Source of the DNA: G963665975 sp963665975
Lineage (GTDB): Bacteria; Bacteroidota; Rhodothermia; Rhodothermales; Bin80
Assembly (NCBI GenBank): GCA_963665975.1
Contig: OY762508.1
Location: 3,782,001 to 3,846,000 of the forward strand
Reading direction: 5' to 3'
Length of the DNA stretch: 64,000 bases
Every line of letters begins with the position of its first letter. Positions within the stretch are counted from its first letter, which is position 1. Shown piece after piece: positions 41,906-51,595 of this stretch. The notes beneath the pieces were generated by a model, which made no database searches, was not told the origin of the DNA, and worked only from the letters and a program-made list of their open reading frames with translations. The position numbers and the translations under genes were made by a program.

Positions 41906-43159
41906 ATGTATGATTCTTATCAGATTGTGAACATGCTCCTGCCTGCACCAGCATTCCGCATTTTGATGGTTCTGGACCAGGACTTTCCACCGGATACCCG
42001 GGTCGAGAACGAAGCGTTATCACTTATTGATGCGGGTTTCGATGTGTCCTTGTTATCCGTAGGAATAAAGAAGTTGCCAACACGGGCTACGCATCGCGGG
42101 ATTCACCTTTTCCGGAGGAGGCTTCCCAAACAGGTGCGCAACAAGATGCGAGGATTGGCGGGCACAGTGCCCCTTTTCACACTGTTCCTGGAACGAGAAA
42201 TCCGCAAGGTCTACCGTGAGAAACCGTTTGATGTTCTCCACATGCACGATCTGCATCTCTTCGGAGGGGGAATCAGGGCAGGGCGCGCCTTGGGCATTCC
42301 CGTTGTCGGCGACCTCCACGAGAACTATGTCGAGGTGCTTCAAGATTATGCATGGAGTACACGGTTTCCCGGCAAGCTCGTGGTGAGTATTCCTCGATGG
42401 CGTCGGATAGAAAAGCGTTGGGTTAATGCGGTAGATCACCTTGTCACAGTTGTGGACGAGATGAAAATGAGGAATACGAGACTCGGAGTAGATCCGGATC
42501 GAACATGTGTGGTGCCCAACACGATTCGGACAGCGGATTTTGATGACTTTCCCGTTTATGAAGGCATCATTGCATCCATTCGCTCGGAGTTTACGATCCT
42601 GTATGCAGGGACAATAGGAATGAATAGGGGCCTCGATTCAGTAATCCGAGCAATGCCCGATGTCTTGGCTGAGATTTCTGGTGCCCGACTCGTGATTGTC
42701 GGAGAGGGGCGAATTCGCGGTGAGTTGGAAATTCTGGCCAGGCAAATGGGAATTACCGACTCGGTCGTGTTTACTGGATGGCGGGAACAGGCGCTCATCA
42801 AGAGCTATATCCTCGGCAGCCACGTTGGCTTGCTACCACTGTATAAAACAGCACAGACGGAAATTGCAATTGCGCACAAGCTATTTCAGTACATGTATCT
42901 TGAAAGGCCGGCGGTGGTCACGAATTGCCGGGTTCAACAAAGGATCGTGGAGGAGACGGGTTGTGGATTGGTTTATCCGTCGGGGGATTCCAGTGCGCTT
43001 GCCAAGGCTTTGCTTACCCTTGCGGCCGACCCGGATCTGGCTAGGCGCATGGGGCAAAACGGGCACCAAGCCGTTTTGGAGCGATACAACTGGGAAGCAA
43101 CGGCGCGAGGCATGGTTGAGATGTACGAGCAACTACGTCATAAGTACGGCCGATCCTGA
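41906..43159 (+). CDS. Glycosyltransferase family 4
   Basis: 417 residues. N-terminal ILMVLDQDFPPDTRVENEAL and LHMHDLHLFGGGIRAGRALG, C-terminal donor domain FTILYAGTIGMNRGLDSVIR, ARLVIVGEGRIRGELEILAR, GWREQALIKSYI, GLLPLYKTAQTEIAIAHKLF and QYMYLERPAVVTN. It fits the group of GT4 transferases with an EX7E-type region (TEIAIAHK). Last of the glycan run; substrates unknown. Confidence 0.85.
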   Translation: MYDSYQIVNMLLPAPAFRILMVLDQDFPPDTRVENEALSLIDAGFDVSLLSVGIKKLPTRATHRGIHLFRRRLPKQVRNKMRGLAGTVPLFTLFLEREIRKVYREKPFDVLHMHDLHLFGGGIRAGRALGIPVVGDLHENYVEVLQDYAWSTRFPGKLVVSIPRWRRIEKRWVNAVDHLVTVVDEMKMRNTRLGVDPDRTCVVPNTIRTADFDDFPVYEGIIASIRSEFTILYAGTIGMNRGLDSVIRAMPDVLAEISGARLVIVGEGRIRGELEILARQMGITDSVVFTGWREQALIKSYILGSHVGLLPLYKTAQTEIAIAHKLFQYMYLERPAVVTNCRVQQRIVEETGCGLVYPSGDSSALAKALLTLAADPDLARRMGQNGHQAVLERYNWEATARGMVEMYEQLRHKYGRS

Positions 43160-43563
43160 AATTCCTGTGCCAGACAAGCAGTTCAATGGCGCAAGACTAC
43201 GAAGCAGCCGTGTGCTGGGTGCGAACGCAGGATTTCCCGATGCCATGATGCGGGCAGCGTGATGGTCGCCAAAACGGCTTCTTTTCATTCAGGTATTTCA
43301 GAGTGACGCCGGTGTCCAGGCGCCCATTGAGTGTGGATCCCAGGCAGCTTCCGGATGTAGACTTGTGTCTTCGGCTGCCCGATAAGGCCGTTTGTGAACT
43401 GCAGCTTCTGTATAATGGTGACGCAGCGCACGAAGGCGGGAAAGTACACACGCTGCATAGAGAAGACTGCAGCGTTTCCGGAATTTCTTCGGTAAAGACG
43501 CACAAATGCGTGGGCGAATAAACAGCAGGCCTGCAGAAATGCAGCATTGAAACGTGTGAGAGC
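43160..43563 (+). other. Intergenic stretch, no supported gene
   Basis: 404 bases. Several overlapping minus-strand frames of 70-130 codons exist but none has family features or a ribosome-binding site. A minus-strand run reading YFPAFVRCVTIIQKLQFTN may be a decayed remnant. Confidence 0.35.
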
Positions 43564-44550
43564 ATGGACTCAACCAAGGAATCACGATTGGGAAAGATGC
43601 TGGCGCTTCATCGACCGCGAGAGCATGGGAGTCCAGAAATGCCCCACAGGCGTGGCCTCGTCGTCACCATGTGCACGCTAATTGCCATTATCCTCTGGTT
43701 AACCCTTAGCCTCAGCGAAACCTATACGATTCTAGTGGAGGTCAAGACAAAGATTGTCCACATGCCTCCAGACACGGCCCTCGCAACTCTGCCCCCGCAG
43801 ACTGTTCGGGCACAGATTTCAGGCACGGGCACGGACCTGTTCGGCGTTCGATTCGATCCGCCGGTCCTGAACATAGATGGATCAATCGATGTAATCGAGA
43901 CCAGTACAGCCGTGGCGCTTCCTACAGGCGTGACCAGCGTAACTTATTTCCCGGAACGGTTTGAATTAGACAAAGAAGAGCGGATTACGCGGCGGATCCC
44001 AGTCCGACCGCGTGTGACGTTGGAACCGGTATCGGCGTATGATTTCTTTACCGATCCTGTCGTCATACCGGATTCAATTGATGTTTCAGGGGCCGTGTCA
44101 GTGATCAACAGTCTTTCGGAATGGCCAACCGAGAGAATCGTGAGATCGGGTGTGAGAGATTCGATGGCAGTTATCGTCCCACTTGCTGACACGCTGGCGG
44201 GTTTGGTGACAAAGGCTGCAGCCGTCGCGGTAACCATTACCACACGGGCGTATCATTATACAGAAGGGTCGCGCGTGCTCAACGTAGACGTGACCGAGCT
44301 ACCTACAATGACCCAGGTCGTTGAACTGGATCCGCCTTCTGTCGAAGTCCGATTTCGCGTTCCTCTATCTCAGTATGATGCGGCGTATGAGGCGGAAGAT
44401 TTTTTTGCTACCGTGTCCTATGAGTCAATCCGTAAGGATACGACAGGACGGATAAGTCCACAGATTCATCTCCCGCCTGATCTGCTATTGCATCTTGTCG
44501 AAACCTCCCCAAGAACACTCGAATACTTTATTTATATCGGCAGCGAGTAA
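43564..44550 (+). CDS. YbbR-like domain membrane-anchored protein
   Basis: 328 residues. A short cytoplasmic tail, one membrane helix at about 32-54 (VVTMCTLIAIILWLTLSL), then an extracytoplasmic part of repeated strands with the YbbR pattern: PPQTVRAQISGTGTDLFGV, RRIPVRPRVTLEPVSAYDFF, VIPDSIDVSGAVSVINSL, VVELDPPSVEVRFRVPLSQY. In Firmicutes YbbR/CdaR regulates a diadenylate cyclase encoded next door; no such cyclase is adjacent here, so the partner is unknown. Confidence 0.68.
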   Translation: MDSTKESRLGKMLALHRPREHGSPEMPHRRGLVVTMCTLIAIILWLTLSLSETYTILVEVKTKIVHMPPDTALATLPPQTVRAQISGTGTDLFGVRFDPPVLNIDGSIDVIETSTAVALPTGVTSVTYFPERFELDKEERITRRIPVRPRVTLEPVSAYDFFTDPVVIPDSIDVSGAVSVINSLSEWPTERIVRSGVRDSMAVIVPLADTLAGLVTKAAAVAVTITTRAYHYTEGSRVLNVDVTELPTMTQVVELDPPSVEVRFRVPLSQYDAAYEAEDFFATVSYESIRKDTTGRISPQIHLPPDLLLHLVETSPRTLEYFIYIGSE

Positions 44551-44681
44551 TCGTGTGCATTGGATCTGTTTAGGTGGCAACAAGCGAGGCGCATGAGAGT
44601 TTACCGCAAGCACCAATAGTATGCGTTCGTCAGGTCATGGTTGGCGTGTAACCAGCCTGCGATCCTTGAGAGCTTCCAGCC

Positions 44682-45314
44682 ATGAAGTGGCCCCGTTTCC
44701 GCCGGTCTCTACCAACCTTTGTTGACACACCGAAGGGAATTTTTACGGACTCGGGGACTTGGTTTCAAACGCGTGAAGTCTGGCTGAGACAATATGCGGG
44801 TGCTGTCTTTGACCACAAGCCTGTTGAGTATTTCTTGCTGCAGGCGCAGGTATGGCTGCGGTCGCCGCAGACATTGACTCTGTGGCTATTACCCGTGCTT
44901 CTCTTTATGATTTCTCCAGTGCAGGCGTTGCTTGCAGCACTGGTCGTCTATGTAGGGTGGAGGAGCCTGAGTCCGTCGTTTGTCAGCAGGACGATTTTGC
45001 CTCTTTTCAGGATGTTCGACCTGGTGGGACTACAGGCCGTATACTACGTCGTAGTAATGACCCTGGCAGCCCGTGATGAACAATATGCAGTGCTCGCAGT
45101 GGGGCTTGGTGGCTTCATACTCCTGCGGTGGGGTATTATTCGCATAGCTACAGAGCCTGTAGTGCGACGCATTTGGAGTACGTTATACAGGATGCCGGTG
45201 CCGGATCATATTCTACGTGCGTTTATTGTGCGTACAGCGTTAGCGCACCGGATCAAGATTCCGGATTTTGCGCCAATAGAAGCAGCGATCGTCGAACATC
45301 TCAAAAAGAAGTAG
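44682..45314 (+). CDS. Uncharacterised membrane protein
   Basis: 210 residues, no family recognised. A soluble N-terminus of about 60 residues (SLPTFVDTPKGIFTDSGTWF) precedes two close membrane helices near 67-90 (LTLWLLPVLLFMISPVQALL, AALVVYVGW), two more near 112-150 (LVGLQAVYYVVVMTLAA, YAVLAVGLGGFILLRWGIIR), and a basic cytoplasmic tail ending EHLKKK. It ends 48 bases before menF on the same strand, so it may be transcribed with the men operon. Confidence 0.68.
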   Translation: MKWPRFRRSLPTFVDTPKGIFTDSGTWFQTREVWLRQYAGAVFDHKPVEYFLLQAQVWLRSPQTLTLWLLPVLLFMISPVQALLAALVVYVGWRSLSPSFVSRTILPLFRMFDLVGLQAVYYVVVMTLAARDEQYAVLAVGLGGFILLRWGIIRIATEPVVRRIWSTLYRMPVPDHILRAFIVRTALAHRIKIPDFAPIEAAIVEHLKKK

Positions 45315-45362
45315 TACGTGAAACGGGATGCTGCAGACAAGACGACTACCATTTGAACGCAT

Positions 45363-46769
45363 ATGAGTGACCGCAACCGCATAGTCGCAGAGAATGCCAA
45401 AGCGGATCTTGCAGCCCAGGTCGGATCAGTCCTTGCACGCCAAAACGGGCAGCAGGCGTCGGATAAGATAGTCAGACAAATTGTGGTGCCGATGCCGCGT
45501 GTGGACCCGCTTCGGTGGCTACAAGCCCAGGAAGACGCTACCAAGATTTATTGGTCTCCCCGAGATGGGGATGTGCACGTGGCGGCTGTGGGTGAAGCCG
45601 ACAGCTGTACCTGTGCTCCTCCCGGCAACCTTTCGCAACTACGGCAGCATCTTGCTCCAATTCTACGATCCTGTGATGCTTCCACAAGGTATTATGGGGG
45701 ATTTCGCTTCGATTGGACGATGCAGCGGGAAGAGGCGTGGGAAGCATTCGGAGCGTACAATTTCGTCCTGCCTCGGCTGGAGCTCCGATCCTATCCTGAT
45801 CAAACGCAGTTGATATGCAATCTGGTGATGTCGCGAGACCGGGAGCAAAGCGAGGCTATCTTGTCTCAGATTACTCGGTTGTCGCCTTCGGTAGCGGGTC
45901 CTCTCCCCAAGATTTCGACGCCCGTGGCGCGTTCGGTGCGGCCTGATCACGTAATGTGGCGGGACATGATCGAATGGGCGCTGCATACATTCTCGACGTC
46001 CAATCTGGACAAGGTTGTGCTAGCCCGCGAAGCACTGTTGACGTTTGCGGAGCCGCTGTGCGCGGAAGCGCTGCTTGCCCGTCTCCAGTCGGGTACGCCG
46101 AATTGTTTCCATTTCTGTTTTCAGCGGGATGGCGCCACCGCCTTCGTAGGAGCCTCGCCGGAACGGTTATTCCGACGGCGCGGGCGTAACATAGCCACAG
46201 AGGCCGTAGCAGGAACTCGGCCGCGAGGCAATTCCGCTGTTGATGACGCGCGTCTGTTGGATGAACTGTTTCAGAGCGAGAAAGACCGACGCGAGCATGA
46301 GTATGTTCGAATCAGTCTGCGGGAACAGCTTGGTGCGCTCGCCGAAAAGATTGCCATGGACCCGGAGCCGTCGGAAATGAAGCTCACCTATGGACGGCAT
46401 TTAGTATCCCGGGTGCAGGCCACGCTTCGCGAGAATGTAACTACACTGGACGTGCTTGCAGCTCTTCACCCGACGCCGGCAGTAGGTGGATACCCTTGCC
46501 GGGAAGCCATTGTAGCTATCCGGGACCAGGAGCCGTTCGATCGAGGATGGTATGCAGGCCCGGTGGGATGGATTGGTCGTGATGCGTCCGAGTTTGCCGT
46601 GGCCATCCGTTCCGGCTTGGTGCACTCCAACACTCTCTCCCTGTTTTCTGGCGCGGGCATCGTTGAAGGCTCCGAGCCTGAGTCGGAATGGGATGAAATC
46701 GAACACAAGATCATAGACTTTGCCGAGGTCCTCGGACTTGCCGAGCACCACATGCAGGCGGCATGGTAG
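45363..46769 (+). CDS. menF: Isochorismate synthase
   Basis: 468 residues. First enzyme of menaquinone synthesis: chorismate to isochorismate. The chorismate-binding C-terminal half has LDKVVLAREALL, AFVGASPERLFRR, ATEAVAGTRPRG, KDRREHEYV, LHPTPAVGGYP, DRGWYAGPVGWIG and SGAGIVEGSEPESEWDE. It heads the plus-strand run menF-D-B-A-C-E. The Lys general base is within LDKVVLAR, which favours isochorismate synthase over salicylate or anthranilate synthases. Confidence 0.93.
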   Translation: MSDRNRIVAENAKADLAAQVGSVLARQNGQQASDKIVRQIVVPMPRVDPLRWLQAQEDATKIYWSPRDGDVHVAAVGEADSCTCAPPGNLSQLRQHLAPILRSCDASTRYYGGFRFDWTMQREEAWEAFGAYNFVLPRLELRSYPDQTQLICNLVMSRDREQSEAILSQITRLSPSVAGPLPKISTPVARSVRPDHVMWRDMIEWALHTFSTSNLDKVVLAREALLTFAEPLCAEALLARLQSGTPNCFHFCFQRDGATAFVGASPERLFRRRGRNIATEAVAGTRPRGNSAVDDARLLDELFQSEKDRREHEYVRISLREQLGALAEKIAMDPEPSEMKLTYGRHLVSRVQATLRENVTTLDVLAALHPTPAVGGYPCREAIVAIRDQEPFDRGWYAGPVGWIGRDASEFAVAIRSGLVHSNTLSLFSGAGIVEGSEPESEWDEIEHKIIDFAEVLGLAEHHMQAAW

Positions 46770-46851
46770 TCGGCCATTAATGAAGCGTGCTATATTCTAG
46801 TCAGGAAACGTAGCGCATCGAAGGGGAGCTCTATTGCGACAGGAAACAGGC

Positions 46852-48603
46852 ATGACCAGGAGGCAAGGGCTTAACCACGTTTGGGCTGATCTGATAGTAG
46901 AAGAGCTGATTCGCTGCGGTATCGAGTATTTTGTTCTCGCCCCAGGGTATCGTAGCGCGCCACTGGCAATGGCAGTAGTAGCCAACAGTAGGGCGCGCCA
47001 TGTCATGCACTACGACGAGCGAGGATCGGCGTTCTTCGCTCTGGGTTATGGACGCGCGACTGGCGTCCCTGCAGCCTGGATTACCACATCCGGCACGGCT
47101 GCAGCAAACGGCCTGCCCGCTGTCGTTGAGGCATCCACAGATGGCGTGCCGATGCTGCTATTGACTGCTGACCGTCCACCGGAATTGCGCCTTTGCGGTG
47201 CCAACCAGGCGATTGATCAAGTGGGCATCTTCGGCAATTATCCACGTTGGGCGTTCGACATGCCGGCGCCGAGTGCGTCTATCGACCCTGCGTTTGTGCT
47301 GACCACGGTGGATCAGGCTGCGTACCGCGCACGCCGCGCCCCTGGAGGACCTGTCCATTTGAACTGCATGTTTCGGGAACCGCTAGCGACAGGAGACGGC
47401 GATTGGGCGGAATATCGCAGCACGCTTGCCACATGGCATTCCGCGGAAAGCCCGTATACTACCTATTCCCACGCTGATCTGGGCCTGTCCGCGGAGCAGA
47501 CACACGCGTTATCGGAAGCGCTGGGCGCTGCGCGGCGGGGCCTTGTAGTAGCGGGACGGCTTGCCACGGCTAAAGAGGGCCACGCCGTATTGCGTCTGGC
47601 GCAGCGAATTGGCTGGCCTCTGCTGCCGGACATCGCCTCGCAACTGCGACTGGGTAATGCCCCGCAAGACAGCCAGATAGTCCCGCTATTCGATCAGTTG
47701 CTGGGAAGCGATGCATTTCAAGCAGAGCATTCCGCCGACGTAGTGCTACATGTCGGAGGTCGGTGCGTATCCAAGCGGCTGTCGCAATTCCTGGCTAATA
47801 ATCGGCCAGATCAATATATCGTAGTCCAGGCAGCTCCAGATCGATTGGACCCTAACCATCAGGTTACACTCAACATTGAAGCAGGCATAGAAGGCTTCTG
47901 CGACTCGATAAGTGGCGCCACTGCAGCAGCGCAGTCGTCTTATTATTATTCCTGGAAGGCGGCTGGACGGAAAGTAGATCGAGCAGTAAGCGCTTACTTT
48001 GCGCGCACGAGCAGGTTAACAGAGCCTTCCATTGCCCGGACCGTCACGCAGAATATTCCGGAAGGTCACGCGCTGGTTCTTGCCAGCAGCTTGCCCATTC
48101 GTGAGGCCGATCAGTTCGGGGAATCAGGTGCAGGGGCGCCACTGGTGGCCACTAATCGTGGTGCGAGTGGGATCGATGGGACGATCGCCATGGCGGCCGG
48201 AGTTGCGGAAGGTTCGCAGGCCCCAGTAACTGTTGTGATTGGAGATTTGGCCTTGCTGCACGACCTTAATTCTCTCTCCCTGTTGCGGGAAAGGCCAGTC
48301 GTCGTTGTGGTGATTAATAATAATGGCGGCGGAGTCTTCCATTTTCTCCCAGTTGCCGAGCCTGCTCGGTATTTTGAGCCGTGCTTTGGCACCCCCCACG
48401 GGCTGACGTTTCAACATGCAGCCGACATGTTCGGCATAGCGTATTGCCACCCGACATCGCTACAGTCCTTTGCAGAAGCCTGTCTGGACGCCTGGACACG
48501 CCCAACTGCTACCCTGATCGAAGTCACGACAAACCGTCAGGACAATTATGCGGTCCACCAGGAATTACTTCGCGTGGCAGCAGAGGCTATAGGTAACCCG
48601 TAA
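46852..48603 (+). CDS. menD: 2-succinyl-5-enolpyruvyl-6-hydroxy-3-cyclohexene-1-carboxylate synthase
   Basis: 583 residues from the ATG at 46852 (CAGGA upstream); a TTG at 46834 would add 6 residues. Thiamine-diphosphate enzyme joining isochorismate and 2-oxoglutarate. FVLAPGYRSAPLAMA and HYDERGSAFFALGYGRAT hold the cofactor-activating Glu; NRGASGIDGT, IGDLALLHDLNSL and VINNNGGGVFHFLP form the thiamine-diphosphate and metal site. A typical MenD would have PGSRSAPL; here Tyr replaces the Ser. Confidence 0.95.
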   Translation: MTRRQGLNHVWADLIVEELIRCGIEYFVLAPGYRSAPLAMAVVANSRARHVMHYDERGSAFFALGYGRATGVPAAWITTSGTAAANGLPAVVEASTDGVPMLLLTADRPPELRLCGANQAIDQVGIFGNYPRWAFDMPAPSASIDPAFVLTTVDQAAYRARRAPGGPVHLNCMFREPLATGDGDWAEYRSTLATWHSAESPYTTYSHADLGLSAEQTHALSEALGAARRGLVVAGRLATAKEGHAVLRLAQRIGWPLLPDIASQLRLGNAPQDSQIVPLFDQLLGSDAFQAEHSADVVLHVGGRCVSKRLSQFLANNRPDQYIVVQAAPDRLDPNHQVTLNIEAGIEGFCDSISGATAAAQSSYYYSWKAAGRKVDRAVSAYFARTSRLTEPSIARTVTQNIPEGHALVLASSLPIREADQFGESGAGAPLVATNRGASGIDGTIAMAAGVAEGSQAPVTVVIGDLALLHDLNSLSLLRERPVVVVVINNNGGGVFHFLPVAEPARYFEPCFGTPHGLTFQHAADMFGIAYCHPTSLQSFAEACLDAWTRPTATLIEVTTNRQDNYAVHQELLRVAAEAIGNP

Positions 48604-48630
48604 CGCGTCATCTATTATCCGAGAGGAATT

Positions 48631-49521
48631 ATGTCTGCAAGCAGGAAAGGACACCATTTCACGCATAGGCCCGTGGTCACAGGTCCCTTTGAATGGGAGG
48701 CGGCGAGCCGGTATACGGACATCCTGTTCCACACTGGCGTGGAGGGGACAGATACAGAGGGTATCGCCAAGATCACCATAAACCGCCCTGAAGTACGCAA
48801 TGCATTCCGGCCACAGACCGTCTCTGAGATGCAGGATGCATTCGCCAGGGCTCGGGATGACGCCTCTGTTGGAGTAATCATCCTGACAGGGATGGGAACG
48901 AAGGCCTTCTGTTCAGGCGGCGATCAGCGTATCCGCGGGGATCACGGGTACACGGAGCAAGGCACTGGCAAGCAACGGCTCAATGTGCTCGATCTCCAGC
49001 GGCAGATCAGAACGTGCCCCAAGCCCGTCATTGCGATGGTGGCCGGTTGGGCCGTGGGAGGGGGGCACGTGCTGCACGTTATCTGTGATTTGACCATAGC
49101 AGCGGAAAATGCCCGGTTCATGCAGACAGGCCCCAAGGTTGGCTCGTTCGATGGGGGCTACGGAGCAAGCTTCCTGGCACGAATGGTCGGGCAGAAAAAG
49201 GCTCGTGAAATTTGGTTTTTGTGCAGACCATACGATGCTGAAGAGGCACTTCGCATGGGTTTGATAAATTGCATCGTACCGCTGGCGGACCTTGAACGCG
49301 AAACCGTACAGTGGTGTCGCGAAATCCTGTGCAACTCCAACATAGCCATCCGCATGCTTAAGGCGGGGCTCAATGCGGATTGCGATGGCCAGGCAGGCCT
49401 GCAGGAGCTGGCAGGGCATGCCACGATGCTGTTTTACATGACAGAAGAGGGCCAAGAGGGCAAGACCGCTTATCTGGAACGGCGTCAACCAGACTTTGAC
49501 AAAGACGGGTACCGACCATAG
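48631..49521 (+). CDS. menB: 1,4-dihydroxy-2-naphthoyl-CoA synthase
   Basis: 296 residues, preceded by GAGAGGAATT. Crotonase-fold ring closure of succinylbenzoyl-CoA. ITINRPEVRNAFRPQTVSEM, SGGDQRIRGDHGY, MVAGWAVGGGHVLHVICDLT, GPKVGSFDGGYGASFLARMV and RRQPDFDKDGYRP at the C-terminus are the MenB pattern, including the Ser-Phe-Asp loop absent from ordinary enoyl-CoA hydratases. 27 bases after menD. Confidence 0.96.
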   Translation: MSASRKGHHFTHRPVVTGPFEWEAASRYTDILFHTGVEGTDTEGIAKITINRPEVRNAFRPQTVSEMQDAFARARDDASVGVIILTGMGTKAFCSGGDQRIRGDHGYTEQGTGKQRLNVLDLQRQIRTCPKPVIAMVAGWAVGGGHVLHVICDLTIAAENARFMQTGPKVGSFDGGYGASFLARMVGQKKAREIWFLCRPYDAEEALRMGLINCIVPLADLERETVQWCREILCNSNIAIRMLKAGLNADCDGQAGLQELAGHATMLFYMTEEGQEGKTAYLERRQPDFDKDGYRP

Positions 49522-49543
49522 GGAGGCCTTGCCCGAGAACGTT

Positions 49544-50449
49544 ATGAATGCACCCACTTCGCAGCTTCCAGCCTCCCGGATGGCAGTCTGGTTCACAGCC
49601 ATCCGGCCGAAGACGCTCATTGCAGCCATCGCTCCGGTGGGCCTGGGAACGGCGCTCGCCGTCGATGCGGGAGGTTTTCACGTGTGGTCGGCGCTATGCG
49701 CCCTCGCCGGCGCGCTGCTGATTCAGATCGGGACAAACTTGAGCAACGATTATGTGGACAATCTGAAGGGGGCAGACACGGAGGAGCGCAAGGGTCCATT
49801 GCGAGTCACACAGGCCGGGCTTGTAGAGCCAGGAAGCATCCGGAGAGCTACAATACTCGCATTTACCCTGGCCTTCTTGTGCGGACTATACCTGATTTGG
49901 CGTGGAGGATGGCCCATACTGGTTATCGGGCTATGCTCCATTCTCGCCGGGGTGCTATATACCACAGGACGCTATTCGCTGGCCTATTTGGGCCTGGGTG
50001 ATCTGTTTGTACTCGTCTTCTTTGGGCCTGTGGCGGTTGGCGGGACGTTCTACGTGCAAGTGGGAACAGTGAATACTGTGGTGCTTGTGGCAGGATTGAC
50101 AACGGGGCTGTTGGCCACGGCAATTCTCCTTGTCAACAACATTCGGGATGTGGAGGAGGACCGGGCGGCAGGCAAGAAGACGCTCGTTGTTCGATTCGGG
50201 AAGTCCTTTGGCATCGGGCTATGGACCTGTTGCGTGGTTGTAGCAGCCTTGATTCCATTGGAACTGTTGGTGGCGACCGGAGCACATCGATGGGCTGCAG
50301 TCTCCGTTCTGATTCTCATTCCGGCGCTGCATGTATTCGAAAGGCTCCGTAATGAGGCCGATCCGGCCGCCCTCAATCCAATGCTTGGCAAGACAGCACT
50401 GATATTACTCGCCCACACGGTGTTGTTTTCCGTTGGATGGATGCTGTAG
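49544..50449 (+). CDS. menA: 1,4-dihydroxy-2-naphthoate polyprenyltransferase
   Basis: 301 residues from the ATG at 49544, 22 bases after menB; an earlier TTG at 49496 would overlap menB. UbiA-type membrane enzyme adding the isoprenoid tail. FTAIRPKTLIAAIAPVGLG at the start, the first Asp-rich motif NLSNDYVDNLKGAD, the second NNIRDVEEDRAAGKKTL, and eight to nine hydrophobic helices. Confidence 0.94.
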   Translation: MNAPTSQLPASRMAVWFTAIRPKTLIAAIAPVGLGTALAVDAGGFHVWSALCALAGALLIQIGTNLSNDYVDNLKGADTEERKGPLRVTQAGLVEPGSIRRATILAFTLAFLCGLYLIWRGGWPILVIGLCSILAGVLYTTGRYSLAYLGLGDLFVLVFFGPVAVGGTFYVQVGTVNTVVLVAGLTTGLLATAILLVNNIRDVEEDRAAGKKTLVVRFGKSFGIGLWTCCVVVAALIPLELLVATGAHRWAAVSVLILIPALHVFERLRNEADPAALNPMLGKTALILLAHTVLFSVGWML

Positions 50450-50476
50450 CCTGCACGTTTGGATTCGGCGCGGCAC

Positions 50477-51595
50477 ATGTCCACAGAGCCCAGACAATTG
50501 ACCATCACGGACCTCGATGTGTTCACGTATCGTGTGCCGCTCGTCACCCCTATAACACTGGGCGGGCGCAGGCATGATAGGCGGGATGGTTTGCTTGTGC
50601 GACTGACGAGCGCCAGCGGTGCTACGGGTTGGGGAGAGGTGGCGCCACTGCCGGGCTATAGCCAGGAAACCCTCATTGAGGCACGAAAGGAAATGCTCCA
50701 GTTGCGAGGCGTCCTGGCCGGGAAATCGTATGCTGGTGCGAATAGTTGGCTGCAAGTTCATTCAGACGAAAATGCGTCGGCTTCCGTCAGATGCGGCCTC
50801 GACCTGGCCTGGTGGAATCTGGTGGCCGACGAGCATGAGATCAGTCCAGCAACTGCGTTTTCCAGAGAATCCCGCAAATCGGTATCGATAAATGGCTTGC
50901 TCATGAGACCGCGGAGGAAAGTGCTGTCGCGTGCCGCTACTCTCAGGGAGATGGGTTATACGTGCTTGAAACTCAAGGTTGGACACCAAGATATTGATCA
51001 GGAAATAGCCCTCGTACATGCACTCCGCGCAGTTGCCGGATCCGAAGTATCACTACGATTGGACGCGAACCGGGCATGGTCGACGGAGCAGGCAATAGCA
51101 TTCATGGACGGCATCAGAGATCTTGGCGTGGAATATGTCGAAGAGCCACTAGAGAATCCAAAGGGATTGCAGGCATTAGCCAGCCGCTGTAGTGTGCCGA
51201 TTGCTCTGGACGAAACAGTATCGGAAATTGCTTCCGAGGACTTGGAATCCTGTGGGTGGGCGCATGCCATTGTGCTTAAACCCATGCTTCTGGGCGGTAT
51301 TACGGCTGTCAGACGGTTGGCAACCCGCGCCCTGGACATCGGCGTCAATCCTGTTATTAGCGCGTCATTTGAGACGGGTATTGGCCTCCTGGGACTAGTT
51401 ATGCTTAGTGCGGCATGCTCTGTCGATATCCCGGCAGGTCTGGATACTTATCGATGTTTAAAGCAAGACGTAATCCGTCCGAGACTCGAAGTGGGGCTGC
51501 CCCGTGTTGAGGTTGCAAGCCTGTTTCAAGGTCCAAGGATGGTGGTCGAGGAGTCGCTCACGCGAATTACCGGACGGGAACCCCTCACCGCATGA
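50477..51595 (+). CDS. menC: o-Succinylbenzoate synthase
   Basis: 372 residues from the ATG at 50477. Enolase superfamily: capping domain LDVFTYRVPLVTPITLGGRR, then a TIM barrel with the catalytic Lys pair (CLKLKVGH), RLDANRAWS, VEEPLENP and ALDETVSEIA supplying the three metal acids, and VLKPMLLGG with the opposite Lys. The ATG of menE overlaps its stop (ATGA). Confidence 0.94.
   Translation: MSTEPRQLTITDLDVFTYRVPLVTPITLGGRRHDRRDGLLVRLTSASGATGWGEVAPLPGYSQETLIEARKEMLQLRGVLAGKSYAGANSWLQVHSDENASASVRCGLDLAWWNLVADEHEISPATAFSRESRKSVSINGLLMRPRRKVLSRAATLREMGYTCLKLKVGHQDIDQEIALVHALRAVAGSEVSLRLDANRAWSTEQAIAFMDGIRDLGVEYVEEPLENPKGLQALASRCSVPIALDETVSEIASEDLESCGWAHAIVLKPMLLGGITAVRRLATRALDIGVNPVISASFETGIGLLGLVMLSAACSVDIPAGLDTYRCLKQDVIRPRLEVGLPRVEVASLFQGPRMVVEESLTRITGREPLTA

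Noticed and set aside
43197..43577. Overlapping minus-strand frames between the last glycosyltransferase and the YbbR-like gene
   Set aside because: Three frames overlap with none better than the others and no matches; treated as non-coding.
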